Assembly: GCF_013388255.1 (NCBI RefSeq)
Contig: NZ_CP058215.1
Coordinates: 1,302,001-1,366,000, forward strand
Direction of reading: 5' to 3'
DNA from: Methanolobus zinderi
Lineage (GTDB): Archaea; Halobacteriota; Methanosarcinia; Methanosarcinales; Methanosarcinaceae
DNA: 64,000 bases
Shown: positions 15,837-24,568 of the stretch, piece by piece
How the letters are laid out: each line of letters starts with the position of its first letter
Numbering within the stretch: position 1 is the stretch's first letter
Program-made: the position numbers and the translations under genes
Notes under the pieces: generated by a model
The model's database searches: none
Told to the model about the DNA's origin: nothing
What the model saw: only the letters and a program-made list of their open reading frames with translations

Positions 15837-16735
15837 TTAAAACCTAAAATTAAGAATTTACTGGTAGCTTTATTGATCGTTTTGAGCCTGGTAGGAGCAG
15901 GATGTGTTCAGGAAGATGAAGAAACACCGGCAGAGGAAGCACCAGTAGATAGTGAGCCACTAAGAGCAGAAGCAATAAGATTTGGTAATCCTCCATGGGA
16001 CGATTCTAGGGCCAGTACTTATGTGCTTAAGCAGGTATTGGAATCCGAGGGATACGAAGTTGAAGTCGTGAATGCCGATCTTGGAGCAGTCTTTCAGGGA
16101 ATTGCCCAGGGAGAACTTGATGTCTATGCCAGTGCCTGGTTACCTACTACCCAGGGAAACTACTGGGAAAGATACAGTGAAGACTTGGATTATGTTACCA
16201 ATGTCAGTAGTGGCGCCAGAATCGGTCTGGTCGTGCCTTCCTATGTGCCTATTGATTCCATTGATGAGCTAAACGAGAACCGGGAGCAGTTTGGTGGGGA
16301 TATTATCGGTATCGAACCTGGTGCCGGAATAATGGAAACGACCGAAGAAGCTGTCGATGCGTATGATCTTAACTATAATTTAGTGGGAAGCAGTACTACC
16401 GCAATGGCCGCACAGTTGCAGGATGCCATTAGCAACGAGGAATGGATGGTTGTGACTCTCTGGGAACCTCACTGGACCTTTGCGCGTATGGACCTGAAGT
16501 TCCTTGAAGATCCACAGAACGTATACGGTTCCGGTGATAATCTGGTTGTGGTTGCAAGGACAGGTCTTGAAGAGGAAGGCCAGGGGTTTACGAGATACTT
16601 TCCAACTATGAGATGGAAATATCCGATATCGAATCAATCATGGTAGACCTTGAACAGGGCATGCCTCCTGAGGAAGCAGCAGCTAATTGGATCGAGAATA
16701 ATCCGGAAAAAGTTGCAGAGTGGACTGAGGGATAA
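15837..16735 (+). pseudogene. Broken glycine-betaine-type substrate-binding lipoprotein
   Basis: A relative of OpuAC, the periplasmic-type binding protein of glycine betaine/proline ABC transporters. The intact paralogue at 25633-26535 starts with TTG preceded by TAG and GGAGG; here the same context (GGAG..TAG) is followed by TTA 15837, so the start codon appears lost by a G-to-A change. The signal peptide KPKIKNLLVALLIVLSLVG with its lipobox Cys then reads through intact. A second lesion near 16582-16586 (GGGG, one G missing) puts the C-terminus out of frame; the correct end, EMEISDIESIMVDLEQGMP through stop 16735, continues in the next frame. No transporter ATPase or permease is adjacent. 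TTG 15873 could restart translation but would destroy the signal peptide. Confidence 0.8.
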
Positions 16736-16795
16736 TCCTGCCCATTGTTTTTTTTTGATTATGCTTTATAACTTCTTTAATCCCTGAGTTCAATT

Positions 16796-17566
16796 TCACT
16801 GATGCTTTTCCTGAGCATACAAAGCCGCCCCAAGAGCTCCAGTGATCTGAGGTTCCGGCAAAACATACAGAGATATACCCAGCTCCTTTTCCAGTGCCGC
16901 TTTTATCCCTGTGTTCTTTGCCACACCTCCCACAAAAGCCACATTTTCCTGCAATCCCATCTGGCGTGCCATAACAGCAACTCTTCTGGCTATGCTTCTT
17001 ACGAGTCCGGCTGCTATATCTTCCTTTGAGAATCCCTTTGCGCGAAGCGATATTACTTCAGATTCAGCAAAAACCGTACACATGCTTGTTATCTCTGCGG
17101 GATTTTCTGATGACAGTGCCACATCTCCAAGCCTGTCGATGGGTACTTCAAGTGCCCTTGCAGTGTACTCCAGAAATTTACCTGTTCCTGCTGCACATTT
17201 ATCGTTCATTATAAAATCCATAACCCTGCCATCAGTCACCGATATGACCTTGCAGTCCTGACCACCGATATCTATTATTCCTCTTACTTCAGGATACAGA
17301 TGGTGAACTCCTTTTGTATGGGCTGTGATCTCGCTTATGGATTTGTCTGCAAATTTGATGCTGTTCCTGCCATATCCGGTTGAATAGATGTGTTTGACAT
17401 CCTTTCTGTCAATCCCTGACATTTCGAGCACATCCTCACAGGCATCATCTGCCGCCGAAACAAAATCGAAAGCTGTTGGCCGTATGGATTTAATTATATT
17501 TGATTCTCCATTCACCAGTACTGCCTTGGTTGTGGCTGAACCCGCATCTATGCCAATCGTGATCAC
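16796..17566 (-). CDS. BcrAD/BadFG-type ATPase, activator of a double-cubane protein
   Basis: A 256-residue ASKHA-fold ATPase of the 2-hydroxyacyl-CoA dehydratase activator family (HgdC/CompA type). Seen: phosphate loop IGIDAGSATTK at residues 4-14; IIDIGGQDCK; the cluster cysteines in NDKCAAGTGKF and SMCTVFAESEV; and the adenosine loop VAFVGGVAKN. Known members are homodimers with one bridging [4Fe-4S] cluster that pump electrons to the partner at very low potential using ATP. The ATG at 17566 overlaps the partner's stop by four bases (ATGA), so synthesis is coupled. The electron donor is probably a ferredoxin or flavodoxin. Confidence 0.9.
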   Translation of the reverse strand: MITIGIDAGSATTKAVLVNGESNIIKSIRPTAFDFVSAADDACEDVLEMSGIDRKDVKHIYSTGYGRNSIKFADKSISEITAHTKGVHHLYPEVRGIIDIGGQDCKVISVTDGRVMDFIMNDKCAAGTGKFLEYTARALEVPIDRLGDVALSSENPAEITSMCTVFAESEVISLRAKGFSKEDIAAGLVRSIARRVAVMARQMGLQENVAFVGGVAKNTGIKAALEKELGISLYVLPEPQITGALGAALYAQEKHQ

Positions 17567-18708
17567 GACAGCATCTCCATGAATGCATCAACGCGAAGTT
17601 TGATCTGCTCCACATCCGACCCGCTGTAATCAGTTTCTATAAAAAGCATGGGAATTCCGGCTTTCTTCAATGCCTGCTGGACTTTATGCTTTTCAATGTT
17701 GTATCCGTGACAGAACTGCAGGGTATAGTATACAACACCGTCAACGTCAAACTCCTCTGCAAGTTCCAGATTATTGTCTACACGCCTGTCATTGGGGCTC
17801 ATGCATGAACAGGGTATTTTGATATAACGTTCGGCCAGTGCAAGCATGGGTTCTTTATCTTCGTCCACCGGATCCCAGAACGATCTTGTACCGGTGCAGC
17901 TTTCCTCGGCTACGATCATTCCGCCTCTGTCCTCAATTATTTCAGGTACTTTTGAGTTTCCACCTGACATGGGGCAGCCGGAGATTAAAATTCTGGGTCT
18001 GTGATTTTCTTCAGGCTCGGATTCTTCGACTTCTTTTATCAGGTTTCGGATATGCTCTTTGAACTCCCCAGGAGACAGGAAATATTGTCTTTGAAGAAGT
18101 TTTAGTATTTCAGTCCCATTTATTGGTGCTGGATCTTTTTTTCTCATGTCATAAAGACTGTGGAGTAATTTTCTTGTCTCGTTTGAGGATTTGATCTCTT
18201 CTCTTAACCTATCTTTCGTGACCCTGTTTCCGGTCAGCTCTTCCATGGCACTTTTAAATTTTTCAAGTTCCGACAGGAAGTATTTCAGAGCTTCAGGACT
18301 GTCCGGCCTTTGCGGAAGATCGATAACATAGGTCGGAATATAATTGCCCAGCAGTTCATACATCTTCTTCTTGCTGTCACAGGTATTCTCGGCAATTACC
18401 ATATCCACCATACTGAAGTGTGAACAGGATTTGACATCTGAAGAACCGTCATTTACCAGTGAACCGAAGGAAGACTTCACCAGCGGGCAGATGTTCCTGG
18501 GTAAATACTGCTCGGCTATGGGTATTGTCTCATTCTTCCCGCCACAGAGTATCACACGATCGGCTCCTGCCGCGAATATTATTTCATCAGGAACAAAAAG
18601 ACAAAAAGTACCTACTACTTTTTTTCCTTTTTTTCTTTCATCTGCTATCTGGCAGATACGGGAACTGTAAGAATTCTTTATTTTGTCAGGAGTTTTAAAG
18701 GAATGCAT
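17563..18708 (-). CDS. Double-cubane cluster protein (HgdB/BcrC-like)
   Basis: A 381-residue member of the 2-hydroxyglutaryl-CoA dehydratase D-component family. Unlike true dehydratases, which have two different subunits, it is encoded as one subunit with an activator. That arrangement and length match the double-cubane cluster proteins, which carry an [8Fe-9S] cluster and reduce small molecules such as acetylene. Candidate ligand cysteines occur in FCLFVPDE, NICPLVKS, KSCSHFS, SGCPMSGG, ESCTGT, CSCMSP and FCHGYN. The physiological substrate is unknown for the whole group. In a methanogen it could serve a difficult low-potential reduction; this is inference. Confidence 0.85.
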   Translation of the reverse strand: MHSFKTPDKIKNSYSSRICQIADERKKGKKVVGTFCLFVPDEIIFAAGADRVILCGGKNETIPIAEQYLPRNICPLVKSSFGSLVNDGSSDVKSCSHFSMVDMVIAENTCDSKKKMYELLGNYIPTYVIDLPQRPDSPEALKYFLSELEKFKSAMEELTGNRVTKDRLREEIKSSNETRKLLHSLYDMRKKDPAPINGTEILKLLQRQYFLSPGEFKEHIRNLIKEVEESEPEENHRPRILISGCPMSGGNSKVPEIIEDRGGMIVAEESCTGTRSFWDPVDEDKEPMLALAERYIKIPCSCMSPNDRRVDNNLELAEEFDVDGVVYYTLQFCHGYNIEKHKVQQALKKAGIPMLFIETDYSGSDVEQIKLRVDAFMEMLS

Positions 18709-18817
18709 TTTCTCTACAGGTAATCTTATCCGATATATTAAATCGTTTACTGATTTTGCTTTTCTAAATATCGGTTGTGGAATTTTGCTTTAACAAAACA
18801 GAAATAGGAAGTAAAAA

Positions 18818-18850
18818 AGTGGAACTTGTCCTTCTACAGACAGTTCCACT
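18818..18850 (-). terminator. Hairpin terminator after the zinc-ribbon gene
   Basis: A 9-bp perfect stem (AGTGGAACT with AGTTCCACT), extended by GTC/GAC after a bulge, is followed on the minus strand by TTTTTTAC. It lies about 45 bases downstream of the small zinc-ribbon gene. Confidence 0.7.
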
Positions 18851-18893
18851 ATCAAGACACTTCTTGATATAGAAGTTGAAATCGTACTTATTT

Positions 18894-19016
18894 TTATTTC
18901 TTGCTTTTTTCAGACTCAGCCATCTCTAGTTTTTTACCACACTGGTCACATTTTCCATCATCTGTAACTTGTGGCTGGCGTGGCACGTCTCCTCCGCATA
19001 TTCCGCATTTAACCAT
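18894..19016 (-). CDS. 40-residue zinc-ribbon protein
   Basis: ATG 19016 has an excellent ribosome binding site (GGGGGTGAG, five-base spacing). The 40-residue product begins MVKCGICGGDVPRQPQ and carries two CxxC knuckles (CGIC and CDQC) about 18 residues apart, then a Lys-rich tail. This is a minimal zinc ribbon, likely to bind nucleic acid or protein. Together with its own terminator it is a well-supported gene that is shorter than usual annotation cut-offs. The remaining bases up to 19380 hold no recognisable gene. Confidence 0.75.
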   Translation of the reverse strand: MVKCGICGGDVPRQPQVTDDGKCDQCGKKLEMAESEKSKK

Positions 19017-19380
19017 TAGATCTCACCCCCGTTTCAGATCTGTCAGAGTATGCCTGCCGAACTAATTTCAGTTTTCGGGAAGCATACGTGATGTTATGAT
19101 TTGGGGGTATGTGACTAAAAGCTCTGTGAAATTGAGTTTCCCATTTTAGTTCCTCATAATCAGATTACATAGCATGTGCAAAAAAGCGTTGTCTCTTCAG
19201 ACGTTTTCATCATGGTCAACAGTTATGACCACAATTTCAACACACCACTCCAGATAAAGTTTGATTATTTTCTTATTATTCTTTCCCTAAAAATAAATTA
19301 TTGTAATTTGTTTTTGAATTAACAGTTTTTGGATAAACTATTTATTTCCTATTCTCAATATTTATGTATATTTTAGAAAG

Positions 19381-19414
19381 TTTATATGGTGTATATTGGT
19401 AAGTGATACTAATA
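19381..19414 (+). promoter_or_regulatory. TATA box and imperfect inverted repeat before paralogue 2
   Basis: TTTATATG at 19381-19388 is followed by TATTGGTA-agtga-TACTAATA (19394-19414, one mismatch), which ends inside the ATG start codon. The spacing suggests a nearly leaderless mRNA and an operator over the transcription start. Confidence 0.45.
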
Positions 19415-20202
19415 TGAACAGAAATCTGCTTGATGTTATTTTTGCATCTGAGAAAAGAAAGAATACACTCTTACAGTTGCGTGAAGGACCTAAAATGATT
19501 GAGGAACTTCTCGCATCACTTGATACCAGAAGACAGGCTTTACTTCCACAGTTAAAGATACTTGAAGAAAATTATCTGGTTGAACATCAAAAGGATGCTT
19601 ACGAATTAACAGGTATCGGAAAAGTTATTGTTGAAAAGATGGCTCCTTCAGTGGACACTTTTTGTGTTTTTGATACGGATATAGATTATTGGGGAACTCG
19701 TGATCTGAGTTTCATTCCACCTCATCTTTTTGAAAGAATAAATGAACTTGGGAAATCAACTATAGTAGATATTCCTGCTGCGGATCAGTATGATATAAAA
19801 ACTATCTACCAGGCAAAAAGTAAAGATTCCTCTTCTCTTTATGCAATAACTACTCTTCTTTACCCTAATTACTATGATGTATTCTCCGATCTGATTGAAA
19901 ATAAAGTAAAAATAAATCTGGTTCTTTCAAATGATCTTCTCTGCAAAATCCGCACTCAATATCAGGAAAATTTTGAAGACTATGCGGAAACAGGACTGCT
20001 TAACAGTCATGTTTACAATAAAAAAATGAACTTTCTTTTTGTTACATTTGATGATTATTATATTCTGATGCGCCTGCTCAAATTGGATGGAGATGTTGAT
20101 GGTAAACTTGTTTATTTCAGTGCAAGTCCAGAGGCACTTGGGTGGGCGAAAGAACTGTTCAATTATTATTTAGAACAATCCGAACCTGTAACTGAAATAT
20201 GA
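19414..20202 (+). CDS. FilR1/Msr-family HTH regulator (paralogue 2)
   Basis: A 262-residue winged-helix regulator from ATG 19414 (a TTG at 19396 would add six residues). The HTH holds VIFASEKRKNTLLQLREGP and LDTRRQALLPQLKILEE. The FilR1 domain holds IDYWGTRDLSFIPPH; LLKLDGDVDGKLV and LGWAKELFNYY near the end. It differs from its paralogues mainly in the middle of the FilR1 domain (about 110-190), where ligand specificity would be expected. It stands alone and converges with the hypothetical gene at 20250. Confidence 0.9.
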   Translation: MNRNLLDVIFASEKRKNTLLQLREGPKMIEELLASLDTRRQALLPQLKILEENYLVEHQKDAYELTGIGKVIVEKMAPSVDTFCVFDTDIDYWGTRDLSFIPPHLFERINELGKSTIVDIPAADQYDIKTIYQAKSKDSSSLYAITTLLYPNYYDVFSDLIENKVKINLVLSNDLLCKIRTQYQENFEDYAETGLLNSHVYNKKMNFLFVTFDDYYILMRLLKLDGDVDGKLVYFSASPEALGWAKELFNYYLEQSEPVTEI

Positions 20203-20249
20203 CCTTTGAAGAGTGAAAAAACGTAAAAATCTAAAACTTAATCAGGCAT

Positions 20250-20855
20250 CTATTCAGGAAAGATATCCTCAAGATAACTTGCCAGAACCTGCTGGACATT
20301 AGTATCCTTTGCCTGTGTTTTGCCACATTCCATGTATTCCATGATGAATTTAGGAAAAACATAGACCCAGCCGCCGTCTTTACTATCCATAATAGCACGG
20401 AGTTTGCTGCCCCCGGCCATCAGGGCAAAATGAAGCTGGGAAAGGCTTGTCATCCTGTCAGGTACTATCATGACTATGGAGCCTGTGAAGAAATTGTAGA
20501 TCAGGGACTCTTTAATAGCAGGGTCATACTCAAGGGTGAATTTGGGATTGGAAGCTGTGTTTTCCTTAAAGTAATTGAGTGCATCATCATAAAGCTCACA
20601 GCTGCGGGTAAAAGGTGGGATGAACTGCAGGGTATCAGATCCATCGTTAAATGACAGAGAAGCCGGATTTTTGTCAACTGCATCCTGGATATCGGATTCA
20701 ATGATGTTGAAGTCACTGGTATCTTCCAGTATATCTGTCACCGGTACTGAGAAAGTAAGAGGTTCTTCACGTACCCTGGATGCAGGATGGTTCTCACTGT
20801 ACTGGGAGATCATGGCTTCGATCAGAGCATGCTTTATGGGTGCTGGTAATTTCAT
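20250..20855 (-). CDS. Hypothetical 201-residue cytoplasmic protein
   Basis: A mixed alpha/beta acidic protein without signal peptide or membrane segments. I recognise no family. Visible features are an N-terminal helix with many charged residues, a central strand-rich part (SLIYNFFTGSIVMIVPDRM) and a C-terminal segment GGWVYVFPKFIMEYMECG. The region from DILEDTSDFNIIESDIQDAV to SFNDGSDTLQFIP could form an adaptor-like fold, but that is only an impression. It is a single gene between two regulators. Confidence 0.6.
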   Translation of the reverse strand: MKLPAPIKHALIEAMISQYSENHPASRVREEPLTFSVPVTDILEDTSDFNIIESDIQDAVDKNPASLSFNDGSDTLQFIPPFTRSCELYDDALNYFKENTASNPKFTLEYDPAIKESLIYNFFTGSIVMIVPDRMTSLSQLHFALMAGGSKLRAIMDSKDGGWVYVFPKFIMEYMECGKTQAKDTNVQQVLASYLEDIFPE

Positions 20856-20994
20856 AACAGAGGCTTCCTCAATTGTTATTGAATGAACGGAAAGCCATTA
20901 CTTATCTTATTGTATTTATAATTTTTGTAATTGGTATTTTTGTGATGCTTACGTCTTAGACTAAAAAATAGTTATGCCTGTCGATACCAAATCA

Positions 20995-21426
20995 TTAATC
21001 ACGAGCTTTGGATTCACCTACTTCAATTAGATAACCATCAGGGTCCGTCATATAGCAGCGAAATTCTGACTTGTGTTCTTTTGGCTCTGTTATAAACTTA
21101 GCACCACGTTCCTTCCGCGTTCTGTAAAAGTCCTGAATATCAGCCACCCGAATGTTCAGAAAGATACTCAGAACATCCTGGTCATGTTTAACAGAAACTG
21201 TAGTCTCAGGCTTATCATCTGTCGGTTCACCGCCACCGATGTTGAGAATTATCCAGCTGTTCGCAACTTTGATAATACAGGGCGTTCCTCTGGCGTCTGT
21301 TTCAAGAACCATTTTACCATCAAGCATTTTCGTGTACCATTCACATGAGGCTTTTACATCACTTACTATCAGTGTGTGAGCAAGCACAAAACCTTCAACT
21401 GGTGCCGGGAAATCACTTTCATTCAT
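20995..21426 (-). CDS. VOC-family (glyoxalase/bleomycin-resistance fold) protein
   Basis: A 143-residue protein with two beta-alpha-beta-beta-beta modules of the vicinal oxygen chelate fold: HTLIVSDVKASCEWYTKMLD at the N-terminus and SIFLNIRVADIQDFYRT in the second half, ending FRCYMTDPDGYLIEVGES. Candidate metal ligands are the first His (AHTL), the Glu of IEVGE and residues in the second module. Members include glyoxalase I, dioxygenases and antibiotic-binding proteins; none can be singled out. It is a single gene. Confidence 0.85.
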   Translation of the reverse strand: MNESDFPAPVEGFVLAHTLIVSDVKASCEWYTKMLDGKMVLETDARGTPCIIKVANSWIILNIGGGEPTDDKPETTVSVKHDQDVLSIFLNIRVADIQDFYRTRKERGAKFITEPKEHKSEFRCYMTDPDGYLIEVGESKARD

Positions 21427-21626
21427 ATTATTTTCTCCAGATTTCTGTGTACTTTTTACTATGCTGCCAGGGTAAGGATATCCTTTGCGAAACTGGGATA
21501 CAAATTAAAGCTCGGTATCACTTACCTGTAAAAAATCCGAATAGATATTATTGACGGACAATTTCGGAAAACGATGACAAGAACACTTGATATGTAATCA
21601 ATTTCATTTGCTACTCAGTAGTTTAG

Positions 21627-21660
21627 TTTATATAGTAAGGTAACTTAGTTGCGTAAGTTA
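21627..21660 (+). promoter_or_regulatory. TATA box and perfect inverted repeat before paralogue 3
   Basis: TTTATATA (21627-21634) is followed by the 7-bp inverted repeat TAACTTA-gttgcg-TAAGTTA (21641-21660), lying over the expected transcription start. It is a good candidate operator for autoregulation of the gene at 21710. Confidence 0.5.
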
Positions 21661-21709
21661 ATTTATTTAAAAGAACATATCATTAATTATAAGACAGGAT
21701 GGCAGTTAA

Positions 21710-22495
21710 ATGAAAAGAGAATTGCTTGATGTGGTATTTGCGTCTGAGAAGAGAAAGAACTTTCTCCTGCTGCTAAAAGACGGTCCTCAGGAGATGGAAG
21801 ATATTCTCGAGTCTCTCGACACCACCAGGCAAAATCTGCTACCCCAGGTCAAGATTCTTGAAGAGAACTATCTTGTCAGGCATTATGATGATAGTTACGA
21901 ACTAAGCATGATCGGCAGCATGCTTGTTGATGAAATGGTTCCTTTGCTGGAGACGATTGATGTTTTCGATTCCAATATTGATTATTGGGGTACGCGTAAA
22001 CTTGATTTTATTCCGTCCCATCTTCTGGATAAACTTGATCAACTTAACATTTGTGAAATAATAAGTCCTCCGATCACAGAATTATATTCTTTCCATAAAT
22101 CCTTCAATCCGAATTTTGAAGTGTCTTCCAGGGCCTGTACAATAACAGCATTCCTTTATCCTAAAGCATATGAGCTCTTTACAGATATGTTCGAGCATAA
22201 TATGACTTTGGACTTTATTGTCACAAGGGAATTGCTTGCTAAAATAAGAAAAGAGCACTGGGAAGAGTTTTCTGAGCTTATTGAGAATGATAACTTCAAT
22301 ATGTACGTATACAACGAGAAAATGGACTTACTTTTTCTGGTATTCGATGAAGTTCACCTCTTAATGGCCATGCTCAAAAATACCGGAGAATTCGACCACA
22401 AATTTATCGCGTGTAAAAGTAAGTCCGCAATTCATTGGGGACAGGAATTGTTTGAATACTACCAAGAGCAGTCCACTCCGGTTACTGAAATCTAG
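21710..22495 (+). CDS. FilR1/Msr-family HTH regulator (paralogue 3)
   Basis: A 261-residue regulator with the same plan as its paralogues: winged helix with VVFASEKRKNFLLLLKDGP and LDTTRQNLLPQVKILEE, then a FilR1 domain with IDYWGTRKLDFIPSH and a C-terminus IHWGQELFEYYQEQSTPVTEI. The start ATG 21710 follows AGGATGG. It is closest to paralogue 2 in the N-terminal part, consistent with a local duplication. It converges with the exported-protein gene, only eight bases apart. Confidence 0.9.
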   Translation: MKRELLDVVFASEKRKNFLLLLKDGPQEMEDILESLDTTRQNLLPQVKILEENYLVRHYDDSYELSMIGSMLVDEMVPLLETIDVFDSNIDYWGTRKLDFIPSHLLDKLDQLNICEIISPPITELYSFHKSFNPNFEVSSRACTITAFLYPKAYELFTDMFEHNMTLDFIVTRELLAKIRKEHWEEFSELIENDNFNMYVYNEKMDLLFLVFDEVHLLMAMLKNTGEFDHKFIACKSKSAIHWGQELFEYYQEQSTPVTEI

Positions 22496-22503
22496 AAGAT
22501 CCA

Positions 22504-23220
22504 TCATGCAAATAAGCCTGTAAGTGATCTTATAAATTCGACGAATCTTGCGGTAAAGCTCTCTTTTTCCTCTAATGTTTTTTCACTATGATCTGTGATA
22601 TTTGAGTCGTTTAATTTATTTGTGGTATTCAACACAGGTGTATTATCGCTTGAATTGCTGAAATCATTCCTGATAGTTTCAACTTCATCACTATCATCAA
22701 GTTCTATAGAAACATCTGTGGTATCGTTACCGGTCATATTCTCATAATCAAAAAAGTCATCACGATTGTCTTTTAATATGGTATATACTCTGATCACGTT
22801 TGTTTTGTCTGGAATGAAATGGAAATAAGTACCTTTTTCCCATTCTTCTAAAAATACATCCGGGAAATCCTCATGATAGGGTATTGTCATAGTGTTATTG
22901 GTAATTTTCAGCTCATATGTTTTATTAATCTGTGCTTCATGAATCAGAAGCGTATTACCTTCAATTTTATAGTTGGTCATGTGAGGCTGCACACTAAAAC
23001 GAGGTGAAGGTGAAACAATGACCATTCCCCATTCCGGGTAATTTCGAGAATAGTTTAAGGCATGGTCGACACATATCCAGTCGTCCTGGTTTTCAGGCAA
23101 TGAATCCCAGTTGTTTCTGTATGAATCATAGTCAATGGTATTGTTGTCCTGATCAGCAGCAGAAATAGGTACTGCCAGTAAAAGCAGTGTGATTAATGCG
23201 ATTATGATACTTGTTTTCAT
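22504..23220 (-). CDS. Exported protein with Cys-His motif, unknown function
   Basis: A 238-residue protein with a signal peptide (MKTSIIIALITLLLLAVPIS, cleavage near SAA/DQ). The mature N-terminal domain holds WICVDHALNYSRNYPEWGMV, a motif in which a Cys and a His recur, followed by strands. The second half is Asn/Asp/Ser/Thr-rich with several N-glycosylation sequons. The last 17 residues (FTARFVEFIRSLTGLFA) form an amphipathic or membrane-anchoring helix. It probably sits on the outer face of the membrane. I know similar domains only as uncharacterised archaeal surface proteins. Confidence 0.65.
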   Translation of the reverse strand: MKTSIIIALITLLLLAVPISAADQDNNTIDYDSYRNNWDSLPENQDDWICVDHALNYSRNYPEWGMVIVSPSPRFSVQPHMTNYKIEGNTLLIHEAQINKTYELKITNNTMTIPYHEDFPDVFLEEWEKGTYFHFIPDKTNVIRVYTILKDNRDDFFDYENMTGNDTTDVSIELDDSDEVETIRNDFSNSSDNTPVLNTTNKLNDSNITDHSEKTLEEKESFTARFVEFIRSLTGLFA

Positions 23221-23332
23221 AATATTACAAAAGTAAATATATTGAATTCTACTTAAAGGATTCTGTGGAAAAGAGAGGAGTTTTTATCTAACTAGTACAG
23301 TTCTCTAACGAAGTGTTGACTCTCCATCTGAA

Positions 23333-23713
23333 CTATCTGCCTTTTGAGGTTTTTGATTCATTAATTGTGGCTCTAATCCTTAGGGCACACTCATCGCATC
23401 TCTCCAGAAGATCCCGAACACTGCGATCAACATCTACCTCACCGGAATATTCAGTTTTATCTGAATATTGCTTTAGCATTTCCGAATCTTCCTCAGAGAT
23501 TTCGGATTTATGCTTGTATCCGCGCTTTTGCATTTCCTGTGCAAGTTCATTGTGGCGCTCGACTATCCTGTCAAGATCTACCAGACCACCGTCCAGATAA
23601 CCGGCTATCGGTTTATTATTGCGTATTGCACCAACGAACATATGCATCTCAAGATGCTCTCCAAGCAGGTGATTACGGCACAATAACTCTGGATCGACGT
23701 CCCACATTCTCAT
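23333..23713 (-). CDS. Probable pyrimidine-dimer glycosylase/endonuclease V-like protein
   Basis: A 126-residue protein whose N-terminus (MRMWDVDPELLCRNHLLGEH, then LEMHMFVGAI) and the segment RHNELAQEMQKRGYKHKS resemble small proteins grouped with the Pyr_excise (T4 endonuclease V-like) family. In that family Thr-2 forms the Schiff base; here residue 2 is Arg, so activity on UV photoproducts is not assured. AGGTG precedes ATG 23713. It is a single gene. The alternative is an unrelated DUF family; the relationship is recalled from motif pattern, not from a search. Confidence 0.5.
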   Translation of the reverse strand: MRMWDVDPELLCRNHLLGEHLEMHMFVGAIRNNKPIAGYLDGGLVDLDRIVERHNELAQEMQKRGYKHKSEISEEDSEMLKQYSDKTEYSGEVDVDRSVRDLLERCDECALRIRATINESKTSKGR

Positions 23714-23772
23714 TATTTACACCTGGCAGATATTACTATAAAAATACTGCTACTGACGTTGTTCTGACTTAA

Positions 23773-23895
23773 TCAAGTTTGCTTTGCCAGTTCTTTTTCC
23801 ACATACTTCCTTATTACAACAAGTAATCGATCTCTAAACCGGCTAAATAACTGCTTTACCAGCGTATCAGTCTGACCTATCAGATTTGTAAACAT
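23773..23895 (-). CDS. Possible 40-residue basic amphipathic protein
   Basis: ATG 23895 opens 40 codons that begin MFTNLIGQTDTLVKQLF and end ELAKQT, forming one amphipathic helix with six Arg/Lys in the middle (RFRDRLLVVIRKYVEK). A GGGAAGA tract is very close to the ATG, so initiation is questionable. The frame would follow the gene at 24140 on the same strand. Confidence 0.3.
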   Translation of the reverse strand: MFTNLIGQTDTLVKQLFSRFRDRLLVVIRKYVEKELAKQT

Positions 23896-24067
23896 TCTTC
23901 CCACGCATAAGCGCCTCTTGAAGATCTAAAATCAATTCACACTTCTATCTCAGAGGTATATGATATATGTGTAAGCAAAGTTACATAGGAAGGTTCAGAA
24001 AGAGTTTTTGTGATAGCACTTTGCAATCACTGATATTAGTAACGGAGGACTAATAAATATGGTTTCA

Positions 24068-24105
24068 GCCCCAGGTTTAAAATGAATATTGATTCATTTT
24101 AGGGC
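24068..24105. other. Long hairpin in an untranslated region
   Basis: A perfect 10-bp stem (TAAAATGAAT with ATTCATTTTA, loop ATTG) sits inside a second GCCC/GGGC pairing. On the plus strand it follows GGAGG (24044-24048) and an eight-codon frame (MVSAPGLK) whose stop lies in the stem. It could be a bidirectional terminator for the minus-strand gene at 24140, or a leader element; nothing decides between them. Confidence 0.35.
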
Positions 24106-24139
24106 CATCAAGATAGAACCAAAGTAATATTTATAATAT

Positions 24140-24568
24140 TTATCCATACAGGTCAGCATAGTACTGTTCATCTTTTTTGACAGGATATTTGCTTCCTGTT
24201 ATTTTTTCGATCTCCTGACCCAATGAATTCAACAGGCCGGTCAGTTCCCACTCGACTAACTTCAAATTCTTTTCATTGGCCAGTCTTTTAGCCTGAGGAG
24301 GTATTTCCAGTATTTTCTGATAGAGCCCCATCTTTCGGGAATTTTCCAGCATCAATTGACCTATTTCAGGTTCAAAGGCTTCCTTTTTTTCAATTTCCAT
24401 TCCCAGATTTTGTAACATCTGACTGTATGTCCATTTTTCCAGTTGTGTCTGACCATTGAGCCCCTCATGTCTTGTCTGATCACATAGCCTGATCATAGGG
24501 ACGAGTAAGTCTGCATCTCTGGTCAAAATAAGCATTACTTCACCGGAATCATCATTCTTTACAACCAC
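24140..24568 (-). CDS. Hypothetical 142-residue cytoplasmic protein
   Basis: A mainly helical soluble protein. The start is GTG 24568, set by GGGGG seven bases upstream. No family is recognised. Visible features are an N-terminal strand pair (EVMLILTRDADLLVPMI), a central helical region with many Glu/Lys, and the C-terminal motif YPVKKDEQYYADLYG. It is a single gene between regulators. Confidence 0.6.
   Translation of the reverse strand: MVVKNDDSGEVMLILTRDADLLVPMIRLCDQTRHEGLNGQTQLEKWTYSQMLQNLGMEIEKKEAFEPEIGQLMLENSRKMGLYQKILEIPPQAKRLANEKNLKLVEWELTGLLNSLGQEIEKITGSKYPVKKDEQYYADLYG

Noticed and set aside
15873-16646. Intact binding-protein gene starting at TTG 15873
   Set aside because: That start removes the basic part of the signal peptide, and the frame ends in unrelated residues. 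The family C-terminus is found one frame over, so the gene is broken.
16796-18708. Fermentative 2-hydroxyacyl-CoA dehydratase
   Set aside because: Only one dehydratase-type subunit is encoded, and there is no CoA-transferase or related pathway gene nearby.
24044-24085. Eight-codon leader peptide (MVSAPGLK) as an attenuator
   Set aside because: GGAGG is present, but no plus-strand gene follows within 600 bases, so a leader has nothing to control.
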